Shown one piece after another: positions 1-7,785 of a DNA stretch of 64,000 nucleotides (position 1 is its first letter; each line of letters begins with the position of its first letter). Under the pieces are notes generated by a model that saw nothing but the letters and a program-made list of their open reading frames with translations, searched no databases and was not told the origin of the DNA. Source of the DNA: Elusimicrobiota bacterium (GTDB taxonomy: Bacteria > Elusimicrobiota > Elusimicrobia > UBA1565 > UBA9628); the NCBI GenBank assembly GCA_026388095.1, contig JAPLKL010000044.1, forward strand, positions 129,993 to 193,992, read 5' to 3'. The position numbers were made by a program, and so were the translations under genes.

Positions 1-3
1 AAC

Positions 4-1230
4 GTGGAGCCGGGCGGAGGCCGGGTCATGATATGTCTCGACGGGCACGAATCCGAGCTCTCCGCCGCCTGCCGCAGCGCGAGGACAGTGCCCGGCGCAA
101 GCCACATCCACCCGGCTCCCGCAGCCCCGCCCGCTGCGGAGCAGCCGCCGGCAGCACCCGCCGCCAAATCGGCCGCCGTCGTCTCCGGGCCGATGGCCGC
201 TCGCCGCGCCCAGGTCCTGGCCTATATCGCCGGCCTGCCCAAGAGGGCGAATAAGAAGGTCCTCTCAGGACAGCATGCCGGGGATTCTCAGCCGGCTCAA
301 AATCCATTCTGCGCGCAGTCCGGTTACGCGAAATTCATCGACGCCCTGGCGGCCTCCACGGGCAAGCGCGTCGCCATAGCGGGAGGAGCCTATGACGCGC
401 TCATGCCTTCTCCGGCGCCGCTGCGCCGCCTGCTCGCGGTCAATGCGGTCATGAAGGCGCACTGGGACCGGGGCGGCTTGGTGGAGCTAGGCGTCGCCGC
501 CCACAATCCCTGGACCGGGGGGCCGGCCAACGACCCCAAGTTGAACGGACATCGCCTCGTCGAGGCGGTCACACCCGGCACTGCCGCCAACAAGGCCTGG
601 ATGCGGCAGCTCGACGACTTCGCGGCCGCTCTGGCCGATCTGCAGGACTCCGGCGTCGTCGTGCTTTGGCGTCCCTTCCCTGAGTTCAACGGCGACTGGT
701 TCTGGTGGGGGGCCGCGCCGGACGGCGCAGATTACGTCGCCCTGTGGCGGCATATGCACGACTACCTCGTCGGAACCAAGAAGCTCGACAACCTGATCTG
801 GGTCTGGGCCGCCACGCGCGAAGCGGGCCCCTGGGTCCAGCCGATCGACAAATATTATCCGGGCGACGCCTATGTCGACATCGTGGGCATCGACATCTAC
901 AACGACACGCTCGACGGAGCCGCCGTCAAGGCCTACCGGGAGCTGTCGCGCCATGGCAAGCCCTTCGCCCTGGCCGAATACGGCCCCGACAACAAGACGA
1001 CGACCAAGACCGGCGCGCTGGACCTGACCACGCTGATAAGCCAGATCAAGGCGGTCATGCCGGATGTGGTCTACTTCAAGACCTGGGCCGACTATACAGG
1101 CCCCGCCGGGAACATGTACTGGTCGCTCCTATCGAACCAGAAGGCGGCAGAGTTGTTGTCGGATCCCTGGGTGGCCAACGCGGACGATCTGCCGAGATTC
1201 GGACGAGCTCTCCAGCGGCCCGGTCCCTGA
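4..1230 (+). CDS. GH26-type glycoside hydrolase (beta-mannanase-like), start possibly outside window
   Basis: This predicted secreted enzyme would cleave beta-1,4-mannan or a related beta-glycan. The region around residues 222-233 reads RPFPEFNGDWFWWG, the GH26 signature that carries the acid/base Glu (E227). A second conserved Glu in LAEYG (E325) fits the nucleophile. Most GH26 enzymes have His directly before the acid/base segment (RPFHE); here it is Pro. The reading frame is open to the window edge, so the GTG at position 4 may not be the true start, and no signal peptide is visible within the window. The first 65 residues are low-complexity Ala/Pro-rich, which fits a linker after a missing signal sequence. 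A terminator-like hairpin follows the stop. Family assignment is firm; the substrate is inferred. Confidence 0.8.
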   Translation: MEPGGGRVMICLDGHESELSAACRSARTVPGASHIHPAPAAPPAAEQPPAAPAAKSAAVVSGPMAARRAQVLAYIAGLPKRANKKVLSGQHAGDSQPAQNPFCAQSGYAKFIDALAASTGKRVAIAGGAYDALMPSPAPLRRLLAVNAVMKAHWDRGGLVELGVAAHNPWTGGPANDPKLNGHRLVEAVTPGTAANKAWMRQLDDFAAALADLQDSGVVVLWRPFPEFNGDWFWWGAAPDGADYVALWRHMHDYLVGTKKLDNLIWVWAATREAGPWVQPIDKYYPGDAYVDIVGIDIYNDTLDGAAVKAYRELSRHGKPFALAEYGPDNKTTTKTGALDLTTLISQIKAVMPDVVYFKTWADYTGPAGNMYWSLLSNQKAAELLSDPWVANADDLPRFGRALQRPGP

Positions 1231-1237
1231 AAGAAAG

Positions 1238-1270
1238 AACCGGAAGCGCGGGCGTCGCGATTCCGGTTTT
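1238..1270 (+). terminator. Intrinsic terminator after the GH26 gene
   Basis: An AACCGGAA arm pairs with TTCCGGTT, with an inner GCG/CGC pair, and a short T run follows. It begins 8 bases after the GH26 stop. Its core matches the terminator at 3017-3064. Confidence 0.6.
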
Positions 1271-1431
1271 GCTATGCGGTCTTGTCTTCGAAGCTGGCGG
1301 CCCAGTCTGGTCAAAAAATGGAACTCACCGGGCGGCCTTCACCTGGGCGGAATGAATTCCACAACGCGCTATTCCCAGCAGAAACGCAGCAAGTGCGTTT
1401 TTTGGAGGTGGAATATAATGTCGTTGCAGAT

Positions 1432-1719
1432 TCACATTCGGCATGATCCGGATTGCTTCAGATGCCACCTGGCGCCGCGGGCGTAGCCTTGGCAGGCCAT
1501 TAGTCCGAGCCGGCGAAGGTGGTTAAGGTCATCTCTGAGGGCTCTTGCAGTGGCAGCCGATTCTAAGAGGGGTAGGAACGAGTATCTATTCGCAGACCGG
1601 GATTTGGCCGGCATTCTGCTCAGGAAGAATGGGCACAAGCGCGCTCTTGGAGTGAGGCCATGCCGACCCCGATCTGCCGGGCGCCTGGGAGGTCTCGCGG
1701 GTGCGACACCCAATGCCAT
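1432..1719 (-). pseudogene. Possible remnant of a winged-helix DNA-binding protein
   Basis: The reverse strand encodes 95 residues. The last third (LRDDLNHLRRLGLM, then GYARGARWHL) resembles the recognition helix and wing of winged-helix domains found at the ends of RecG-like or AlbA-type ATP-binding proteins, where a pattern like L..L...GL......RG..Y.L is usual. The N-terminal part is Arg/Pro-rich and looks like out-of-frame noise, and no ribosome binding site is seen. I read it as a degraded fragment in a gene-poor stretch; it could equally be a chance reading frame. Confidence 0.2.
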
Positions 1720-1763
1720 CGCTCAGGCCTGATTACAATTTGGTAGGACAGCCTACTAATCTG

Positions 1764-1792
1764 TTGAAAGGAATCGGTTTTTCTGTTAAACT
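1764..1792 (+). promoter_or_regulatory. Candidate promoter of the AAA ATPase gene
   Basis: TTGAAA at 1764-1769 and TAAACT at 1787-1792 are separated by 17 bases, and the start codon lies 12 bases further on. There is no Shine-Dalgarno, so the leader would be very short. Confidence 0.35.
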
Positions 1793-1804
1793 AACTGGAA
1801 CCCC

Positions 1805-2998
1805 ATGAAACTATTCCTGAGGCCGATGACCCAGCTGCTTTTGCACCGCCTGCGGGAGCCGCAGAAGCTCTTGCAGATCCTTATCGGTCCCCGCCAGGTA
1901 GGTAAGACGACAGCTATCGATCAAGTGACCAAGTCGCTGCGCCGCAAGGGCTTTGCAACGATTTCGGTCAATGCTGATGCGCTCGCCTCGCCGCCCAAGG
2001 CCTGGATTGCCGAGCATTGGGCAAAGGCGAATGCCCTGGCGAAGTCCGACAAGCCTGTCGTGTTGGCCTTTGACGAGCTCCAGAAGATCCCTGGCTGGAG
2101 CGAGATCGTTAAGAAGGAGTTTGATGCGAATCAGAAATCGAAGCCGGCAAGAAGGCCGCGGGTCGTGATTTCGGGTTCGTCGGCACTCATGGTGGAGCGG
2201 GGTCTGACCGAGAGCCTGGCCGGGCGGTTCGAGCTAATCCGCTTCCCCCATTGGGGGCTCGATGAGGAATCGCGCGCTTTTAAAGTCGGCCTGGATCGGT
2301 ATATTGCGCTCGGCGGTTATCCCCGATTGAGAGAATTTGCTGGCGACAGCGACCGGTTCCTCGAGTACGTCCGCGATTCAATCATCGAATCGGTGATCAG
2401 CAAGGACATTCTCTTGCTGCATCCTGTCGAGAAGCCGGTTCTGCTGCGGCGGCTCTTCGAATTCGCCTGCCATCATCCGGCAGAGATCGTTTCGCTTCAG
2501 AAAATGTTGGGCCAGTTGACCGACCAAGGCAACGTCACGACGATTGCGAGCTACTTGGATTTGCTGGCGAAGGCCTTCTTGATCGTCCCGCTCCAAAAGT
2601 ACAGCCCGGAAATCCTGCGCGTGAGATCCTCGAGCCCGAAGTTGATCGTCTCGGCGCAGGCGCTCATCGCCGCCGTGCAAGGGCCGACGCCCCAAGAGCT
2701 GATCAAGAACCGAGCGCTCTATGGCCGGTGGGCAGAGAACGCGGTCGGCGCGCACCTGTTGCAGGCGGGCTTTGAAGTCTTCTATTGGCGAGAAAGAGAC
2801 GAGGAAATCGATTTTGTCACCAGGCGCCGCGGCGTCATCTGCGCCATCGAGGTGACTGCATCTCAAAAGAAGCGATCAGGCCGAGCGCTGCAGCAATTGG
2901 CGAAGAAGATCGGCGTGTCGAAGACCTTGGTCATAGGGCCAGGCGGGATTGAGCTCGGCGATTTTCTTAAGACAGATCCTGCCGGCATCCTCATCTGA
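1805..2998 (+). CDS. AAA_14/DUF4143-type ATPase
   Basis: This 397-residue protein belongs to the widespread AAA_14 plus DUF4143 family of poorly understood ATPases. Walker A is GPRQVGKTT (residues about 28-36) and Walker B is VVLAFDELQK (about 88-97). A GSSAL sensor-like segment follows near residue 123. The C-terminal half contains E-N-A-V-G and FYWRERDEEIDFV, then AIEVTAS, the degenerate PD-(D/E)XK-like core typical of DUF4143. Biological roles in this family are mostly unknown; some members are suspected DNA-linked or defence proteins. GC content (about 50 percent in places) is well below the surroundings, and similar terminator hairpins lie on both sides, which suggests acquisition by transfer. 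Confidence 0.85.
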   Translation: MKLFLRPMTQLLLHRLREPQKLLQILIGPRQVGKTTAIDQVTKSLRRKGFATISVNADALASPPKAWIAEHWAKANALAKSDKPVVLAFDELQKIPGWSEIVKKEFDANQKSKPARRPRVVISGSSALMVERGLTESLAGRFELIRFPHWGLDEESRAFKVGLDRYIALGGYPRLREFAGDSDRFLEYVRDSIIESVISKDILLLHPVEKPVLLRRLFEFACHHPAEIVSLQKMLGQLTDQGNVTTIASYLDLLAKAFLIVPLQKYSPEILRVRSSSPKLIVSAQALIAAVQGPTPQELIKNRALYGRWAENAVGAHLLQAGFEVFYWRERDEEIDFVTRRRGVICAIEVTASQKKRSGRALQQLAKKIGVSKTLVIGPGGIELGDFLKTDPAGILI

Positions 2999-3016
2999 TA
3001 AGGCACCAAGCCACGG

Positions 3017-3064
3017 GAACGAAAAAACCGGAAGCGCTTTTCAGCGCTTCCGGTTTTTTCGTTC
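3017..3064. terminator. Strong bidirectional terminator
   Basis: A near-perfect hairpin with GAACGAAAAAACCGGAAGCGCT pairing across a TTTC loop, having A and T runs on the two arms. It lies between the ATPase gene (+) and tRNA-Asp (-) and can serve both strands. Confidence 0.85.
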
Positions 3065-3087
3065 TGAGTATATTCCGCGGAAGATAA

Positions 3088-3166
3088 TGGCGGGGTCGAC
3101 GGGATTTGAACCCGCGGTCTCTGCCTTGACAGGGCAGCGTGTTAAACCAGGCTACACCACGACCCC
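3088..3166 (-). tRNA. tRNA-Asp (GTC), CCA encoded
   Basis: The reverse strand folds into a cloverleaf with acceptor GGGGTCG/CGACCCC, anticodon stem CTGCC/GGCAG and loop CTGTCAA (anticodon GTC). The T arm contains GGTTCAAATCC, and the discriminator G is followed by a genomic CCA (3088-3090). Confidence 0.95.
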
Positions 3167-3257
3167 AGAAATCCGAGCCACAACTATATCAAAATTCGGC
3201 GGGCTTGGGAAAAGGCCCTCGCGGATGCTAAGATAGTCGGGTCCTATGGGAGGGAAC

Positions 3258-3956
3258 ATGAAGAGGTCCATGCTGCTGGCTTCAGCCTTCGTCTTCGCCG
3301 CTGTCCTGTGCCGCGCTCAGGCCCCCGCGGAGGGCACGGCGGCGCTGGCGCCCGTCAACAAGCGCTTCACGGACGAGTTCAAGGGCGGCAAGCTCTCCGA
3401 CCGGTGGGAGCCTCTGCAGGCCGTGGGCGGCAGCTACAAGCGCTTCGTGCGCATCGACCCCGGCAAGCTCGCCGTGTCCGTGCCCGCGGGGAACTCCTGG
3501 GGCAAGACCGGCATCATGAGCCGCGAGCCTCTCTTCACCGTGACCGAGGCCATGGCCAAGACCCCGCTCACCCTCGACTTCGCCCTCGGCAACGACCAGA
3601 GCACCGGCTTCTGCATCGCGCTCTCCGCGGTCAAGGACGCGGATGTCTGGCGCCAGTCCAACGTCTGGCTGCACTGGGCCCGCAAGTCCGACGAGGAGGG
3701 GGTCTTCTATTTCACCAACACCCAGGACCGGGACGAGGACTACGGCGCCGCCAAGACCGACGCCAAGCCCTCGCGCATGGTCACCTTGTCGGTGTCTCCC
3801 GAGACCGTCAAGGTCGACACCGCGCAGGGCCAGCACCTGACCGGCGCCTTCTCCTGGCTCAAGCCCGGGACCGCGGTCTACCTCTACGTCTTCAGCCATC
3901 CGGCGCGAGAGGGCGGCGCGGCGGACCTGGTCCTGCATTCCATCCGGATGCGCTAG
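3258..3956 (+). CDS. Secreted protein of unknown function, beta-sandwich-like
   Basis: The start at 3258 is chosen because GGGAGGG lies just before it; the upstream in-frame ATG (3246) overlaps that site. The 232-residue product begins MKRSMLLASAFVFAA followed by CRAQA, a clear signal peptide, so it is exported. The mature part begins RFTDEFKGGKLSDRWEP, a pattern seen at the start of concanavalin-like carbohydrate-binding or DUF1080/DUF1349-type sandwiches, with many alternating hydrophobic strands and no obvious catalytic motif. It sits alone between two reverse-strand tRNA genes. Function is unknown; a polysaccharide-binding role is only a guess. Confidence 0.75.
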   Translation: MKRSMLLASAFVFAAVLCRAQAPAEGTAALAPVNKRFTDEFKGGKLSDRWEPLQAVGGSYKRFVRIDPGKLAVSVPAGNSWGKTGIMSREPLFTVTEAMAKTPLTLDFALGNDQSTGFCIALSAVKDADVWRQSNVWLHWARKSDEEGVFYFTNTQDRDEDYGAAKTDAKPSRMVTLSVSPETVKVDTAQGQHLTGAFSWLKPGTAVYLYVFSHPAREGGAADLVLHSIRMR

Positions 3957-3965
3957 GCGGGGAAG

Positions 3966-4040
3966 TGGTGGGTCGTGCAGGATTCGAACCTGCGACCCTT
4001 CGCGTGTAAGGCGAATGCTCTACCGCTGAGCTAACGACCC
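3966..4040 (-). tRNA. tRNA-Val (TAC), CCA encoded
   Basis: The reverse strand gives acceptor GGGTCGT/ACGACCC, D arm TAGCTCAGCGGTAGAGC, anticodon stem TTCGC/GCGAA with loop CTTACAC (anticodon TAC) and T arm GGTTCGAATCC. Discriminator A is followed by an encoded CCA. It lies 25 bases downstream of the reverse-strand gene at 4066 and may be cotranscribed with it. Confidence 0.95.
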
Positions 4041-4065
4041 ACTGCGGTCATCTTACCACACTATG

Positions 4066-4437
4066 TCAGGGCAGGAAAGCGATCTTGCCGACGAAGTAGT
4101 CCACGCCCAGGTTGACCCGGTCGGCCGCCAAGTGCAGGGCCTTGCGCAGGGTCTTCAGCGGCAGGGAGTGGTTGAGCTTGATCGTCAGGATCATCGTCTC
4201 CTTATCGAAATCCACTTTGGCTGACTCGACCTGCGGCAGCAGCATCAACTCGATCTCGATGCCTCGAGCGCAGGTCGTCGTCAGCATCCCGATGACTTTG
4301 ACGGAGTAGCGCCCCGAGGGCAGCTCCTTGTACGCCACGGCCTCTTCCGCGGGCGGAGTGAAGCCCGGCGCGCCCCAGGCGGACGGGCCCGCCAAAACGG
4401 CCATGACCAGGATGCCGGCAGTCGCCCAACCCCGCAT
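4066..4437 (-). CDS. Periplasmic HMA-like (heavy-metal-associated fold) protein with degenerate metal site
   Basis: A small exported protein of about 123 residues, with the ATG at 4437 preferred over a GTG two codons upstream. A signal peptide (hydrophobic TAGILVMAVLAGPSAWG) is followed by a domain with the beta-alpha-beta pattern of heavy-metal-associated domains: VKVIGMLTTTCARGIEIEL, then V.SAKVDFDKETMILTI. Functional HMA domains carry C-x-x-C after GM; here only one Cys remains, so metal transfer by the usual route is doubtful. No strong Shine-Dalgarno is visible. It is transcribed away from bioY and toward tRNA-Val. A mercury/copper-chaperone-like fold is likely; the role is unknown. Confidence 0.65.
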   Translation of the reverse strand: MRGWATAGILVMAVLAGPSAWGAPGFTPPAEEAVAYKELPSGRYSVKVIGMLTTTCARGIEIELMLLPQVESAKVDFDKETMILTIKLNHSLPLKTLRKALHLAADRVNLGVDYFVGKIAFLP

Positions 4438-4531
4438 AAGCACAAATTAGCATATTCTCTCGACGATTTAGTAGACTCACCGCTTGAGGGGATCACCCTG
4501 CGACACCGCTCTTTTCGAACCGGAGGCATGA

Positions 4532-5212
4532 ATGGCTTACGCCCAGACGCTGCCGATGCACCAAACAGTCTTCTATGACGCGGCCGGAGGCCGGGACTCG
4601 GTCCTGGGCGACGCGGCGGCCGTCGTAGCCATGAGCTGGGCCATCGCCGTCTGCGCCCGGCTTTGCGTGCCCCTGCCCTTCACCCCGGTGCCCCTGACCG
4701 GCAGCACGCTGGGGGTCCTCTACGCCGGGGCCCTCCTGGGACCCCGCCGCGGCAGCGCCGCGGCCGCGCTTTACCTTCTCCAAGGCGGCTGCGGCCTGCC
4801 CTTCTTCGCGGGCGGGGCCGCGGGCTGGGCCTGCCTGCTCGGGCCCACGGGCGGCTATCTGCTGGGGTTCCTGCCCGGCGCCTGGCTGGCGGGCTTGCTG
4901 GCCGCGCGGGGCTGGGACCGCCGGTTGGGCTCCAACCTGGCCCTGCTGCTGGCCGGGTCCGCCGTCATCCTGGCCTGCGGCTTGGCCGGACTGGCCCGTT
5001 TCGTTCCCGCCGGCCGCCTCTTGTCCGTCGGGCTTTATCCCTTCCTGGTGGGGGACTTGCTCAAATCCGCGGTCTGCTGCGCCCTCCTGCCTTGGGGCTG
5101 GAGGCGGCTCGGCCGCAATTCGGACCAGGGAGGACAGAATAGAGCGCAACAGTTACACTTTGCCGACTTATCTCGGGTGCGCGGGCGCCCGAGTATAAGT
5201 GCGCGAAGATGA
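4532..5212 (+). CDS. bioY: BioY-family biotin transporter substrate-binding subunit
   Basis: BioY is the membrane S-component that captures biotin, alone or with an ECF energy-coupling module. The protein (226 residues) shows the BioY hallmarks: PFTPVPLTGSTLGVL (about residues 48-62), then LLGPTGGYLLGFLPGAW and PFLVGDLLKSA near the C-terminal third, with about six membrane segments. GGAGG at 4522-4526 sits 5 bases before the ATG. The last 30 residues are hydrophilic and unusual for BioY; they may just be a tail formed where the gene runs into the next one. Its stop overlaps the start of the CHASE2 kinase gene (ATGA), so the two are translationally coupled. No other biotin or ECF genes are nearby. 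Confidence 0.88.
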   Translation: MAYAQTLPMHQTVFYDAAGGRDSVLGDAAAVVAMSWAIAVCARLCVPLPFTPVPLTGSTLGVLYAGALLGPRRGSAAAALYLLQGGCGLPFFAGGAAGWACLLGPTGGYLLGFLPGAWLAGLLAARGWDRRLGSNLALLLAGSAVILACGLAGLARFVPAGRLLSVGLYPFLVGDLLKSAVCCALLPWGWRRLGRNSDQGGQNRAQQLHFADLSRVRGRPSISARR

Positions 5213-7785
5213 AGAGAACGACGGTCTGGGACATCGTCACCGGACTCGCGCTCACGCTCTGCGTCCTCGCGGCCTATCTCCTGAACTGGTCCGTCTGCGA
5301 GGGCGTCGAACTCAAGTTCTATGACTTGCGCTCCAAGCTCCGGCAGAGCCTCACCGCGGCCGACGAGGTCGTGCTCGTCTCGATAGACGACGACTCTTTG
5401 GCCGCCATCGGCCGCTGGCCGTGGCCGCGCTGGCGCCTGGCGGCCTTGGTCGACAGGCTCTCCTCGGCGGGGGCCAAGGTCGTGGGCCTCGGCTTCGTGC
5501 TCTCCGACGATGAATACAACCCGGGCCTGGCCGAGATCCAGCGCCTGCAGGAGCGCTACGCGGGGCTCGTCACCGCCCGCGCCGTCACGGACAAGAAGAA
5601 GGTCTTCGAGTTGGAATTCTCATCCGCCATGGTCCATCTGGACTCGGACTCCAAGCTGGAGGCGTCCCTGCGCAAGGCCGGCAACGTGGTCTTGGCCATG
5701 TCATTCTCCCAGAGCGGCAGGTCCGGGGCCAAGCCGGAGGCGCTTGCGGCCGCGGTGTCGAGCTTCACCGTCGCCCGCGAGGCCGCGGCCGGGGTCCCTG
5801 ATCTCCTCAGCCCGGACGGCCTCAAGGCCGCCTTCCCCATCTCGCGGTTCGCCTCGGCTTGCGCCGGCATAGGCGCCGTCAGCCCCGCGCCGGATCCCGA
5901 TGGAGTCCTGCGCCGGGAAACGCCGGTCTTCCGGTACGCGGACTCCTATTTCCCATCCTATGCGTTGGAGCTGGCCCTGGCCTATAGCGGGCTCAGCCCC
6001 CGCGAGGCGGTCTTCAAGCCCGGCCGGGAGGTCCGCGCGGGGAAGATCGCCATCCCCCTCGACGCTGACAGCCGCATGCGCATCTCCTTCGACGGACCGG
6101 AGGGGACCTTCCGGTCCTTCACGTACCAGGACGTGATGAACGACAAGGCCTCCCCGGACGCCTTCGCCGGCAAGATCGTCATCGTCGGCCTTACGGCCTC
6201 CTCGGCGGCGACCCTCTTCACCACGCCCTTGGGCGGCAGCGTCCCGCCCGCCGAGCTGACCGCCAATGTCATCGAGAACATCCTGCACCGCAGGTTCCTC
6301 ACGCGGCCTTCCTGGGCCGCCAATTGCGAGTTGGGCCTCCTGCTGGCCGTCGGGCTGTTCGTCATGTTCGTGCTGCCTCGTCTGAGAGCATTGTCGGGCC
6401 TGGCGATCAGCATCCTGCTCCTGGCGGGCCTGGCCGCCTGCGGCATCTATCCCTTCGTCAGCAGCGGCTACTGGATCAAGGTCGGCTACCCCGCGATCCT
6501 GCTCGTGCTGGCCTATCTGGCCGTCATCTTCAAGCGCTTCTTCGCCCTGGAGAAGGGGACGGGACTCGCGGCCGCCCCGGCCCCGGAGGCCGGGACCGGC
6601 GGCAAGGAGATCCGTCCCGCCGGCGCCGGCGGGACTTCCGATACCGCAGGTGCCGCCAAGCCGACCTTGGGCCGCTATGAGATCGAGAGCGAACTGGGCC
6701 GGGGGGCCATGGGCATCGTGTATCTGGGCCGCGACCCCAAGATCAACCGGCAGGTGGCCATCAAGACCTTGGTCCTCGCCGAGGGCTCGGACGCGGCCGC
6801 GACCAAGGAGATCAAGGAGCGCTTCTTCCGGGAGGCGGAGTCGGCCGGGACCCTCAACCATCCCAACATCGTGCGCATCTTCGACGCCGGCGAGGCGGCC
6901 GACGTGGCCTTCATCGCCATGGAGCTCCTCGAAGGGCACGACTTCACGCGCTACACCCGCAAAGAGGGCCTGCTGCCGGTGGACCGGGCGCTGGAGTCCG
7001 TCGCCGTGGTCGCCGACGCCCTGGACTACGCCCACACCAAGGGGATCGTGCATCGGGACATCAAGCCGGCCAACATCATGCTCCTCAAGGACGGGACGAT
7101 CCGCGTCGCCGACTTCGGCATCGCCCGCATCACCGCTTCGTCCAAGACATCCACGGGCAAGGTCATGGGCACCCCGTCCTACATGAGCCCGGAGCAGGTG
7201 GCGGGCAAGAAGGTGGACGGCCGCTCCGACATCTTCTCGCTGACCGTCGCCCTTTACGAGCTGCTGACGGGGCAGAGGCCTTTCCAGGGCGGCGAGGGCC
7301 TTTGGACCCTCCTGTTCCAGATCGCCAACGACCCTCATCCCGACCCCCGCCTCGCCCGTCCGGACCTGCCGCCTTGCGTGCTCCCCATCCTCGCCAAAGG
7401 CTTGGCCAAGGATCCCGACCAGCGCTACGCGCGCGCGGCGCTCCTGGCCGCCGACCTCCGGGCCTGCTGCGCGGCCGTCAAGTCCGGCGTCTGCGCCCAG
7501 GAGGTCACCCAGCCCCTGCCGGCGGCGCCTGCGGCAGCGGAAGTCCCGCAGGCGTCGCCTGCTCCGGAGGCCGCGGCCGCCATCCGGCTGGAGGCTCCGC
7601 CGCCCATCGCTGCGGAGCCGGTCCCGATCCTGCCCGAGCCGGCGCCGGACCCGCGCGGGGACGTGGCCCTGCCTTCGGCGGCGGCCCCGGCGCCCGCTGG
7701 GGCCATCCGTCTGCCTCCCCCGGGGGAGCAGGCCCCGGATACGGAAACCACGCTGCAACTGCCGCCGGACCAGGAGAAGCCATGA
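5209..7785 (+). CDS. Membrane Ser/Thr protein kinase with extracytoplasmic CHASE2 sensor
   Basis: An 858-residue Hanks-type kinase. One membrane helix (about residues 8-27) precedes an extracytoplasmic CHASE2 sensor (about 30-360, with VLVSIDDDSLAAIGRWPWPR near its start). Three further helices lie between about 370 and 445, the usual CHASE2 layout. The kinase domain follows from about 485: glycine loop ELGRGAMGIVYLG, catalytic Lys K519 in VAIK, HRDIKPAN with D617, DFG with D635, and GTPSYMSPEQ in the activation segment. All catalytic residues are intact. The last 100 residues are Ala/Pro-rich and probably disordered. The gene overlaps bioY by 4 bases at its start and the PP2C gene by 4 bases at its end, so kinase and phosphatase are made together as an antagonistic pair. 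The signal sensed is unknown. Confidence 0.93.
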   Translation: MKRTTVWDIVTGLALTLCVLAAYLLNWSVCEGVELKFYDLRSKLRQSLTAADEVVLVSIDDDSLAAIGRWPWPRWRLAALVDRLSSAGAKVVGLGFVLSDDEYNPGLAEIQRLQERYAGLVTARAVTDKKKVFELEFSSAMVHLDSDSKLEASLRKAGNVVLAMSFSQSGRSGAKPEALAAAVSSFTVAREAAAGVPDLLSPDGLKAAFPISRFASACAGIGAVSPAPDPDGVLRRETPVFRYADSYFPSYALELALAYSGLSPREAVFKPGREVRAGKIAIPLDADSRMRISFDGPEGTFRSFTYQDVMNDKASPDAFAGKIVIVGLTASSAATLFTTPLGGSVPPAELTANVIENILHRRFLTRPSWAANCELGLLLAVGLFVMFVLPRLRALSGLAISILLLAGLAACGIYPFVSSGYWIKVGYPAILLVLAYLAVIFKRFFALEKGTGLAAAPAPEAGTGGKEIRPAGAGGTSDTAGAAKPTLGRYEIESELGRGAMGIVYLGRDPKINRQVAIKTLVLAEGSDAAATKEIKERFFREAESAGTLNHPNIVRIFDAGEAADVAFIAMELLEGHDFTRYTRKEGLLPVDRALESVAVVADALDYAHTKGIVHRDIKPANIMLLKDGTIRVADFGIARITASSKTSTGKVMGTPSYMSPEQVAGKKVDGRSDIFSLTVALYELLTGQRPFQGGEGLWTLLFQIANDPHPDPRLARPDLPPCVLPILAKGLAKDPDQRYARAALLAADLRACCAAVKSGVCAQEVTQPLPAAPAAAEVPQASPAPEAAAAIRLEAPPPIAAEPVPILPEPAPDPRGDVALPSAAAPAPAGAIRLPPPGEQAPDTETTLQLPPDQEKP

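Larger units (their letters stand above)
1271..1804. other. About 530-base stretch without a convincing gene
   Basis: GC content is lower than in the neighbouring genes. Apart from a possible broken reverse-strand HTH remnant (1432-1719), a short inverted repeat GTAGG-ACAG-CCTAC (1743-1756) and a promoter-like pair before the ATPase gene, I see no open gene, RNA or mobile-element end here. Confidence 0.5.

Noticed and set aside
5701-7758. 685-codon reverse-strand open frame opposite the kinase gene
   Set aside because: It is an antisense shadow caused by high third-position GC; the forward protein has clear CHASE2 and kinase motifs.
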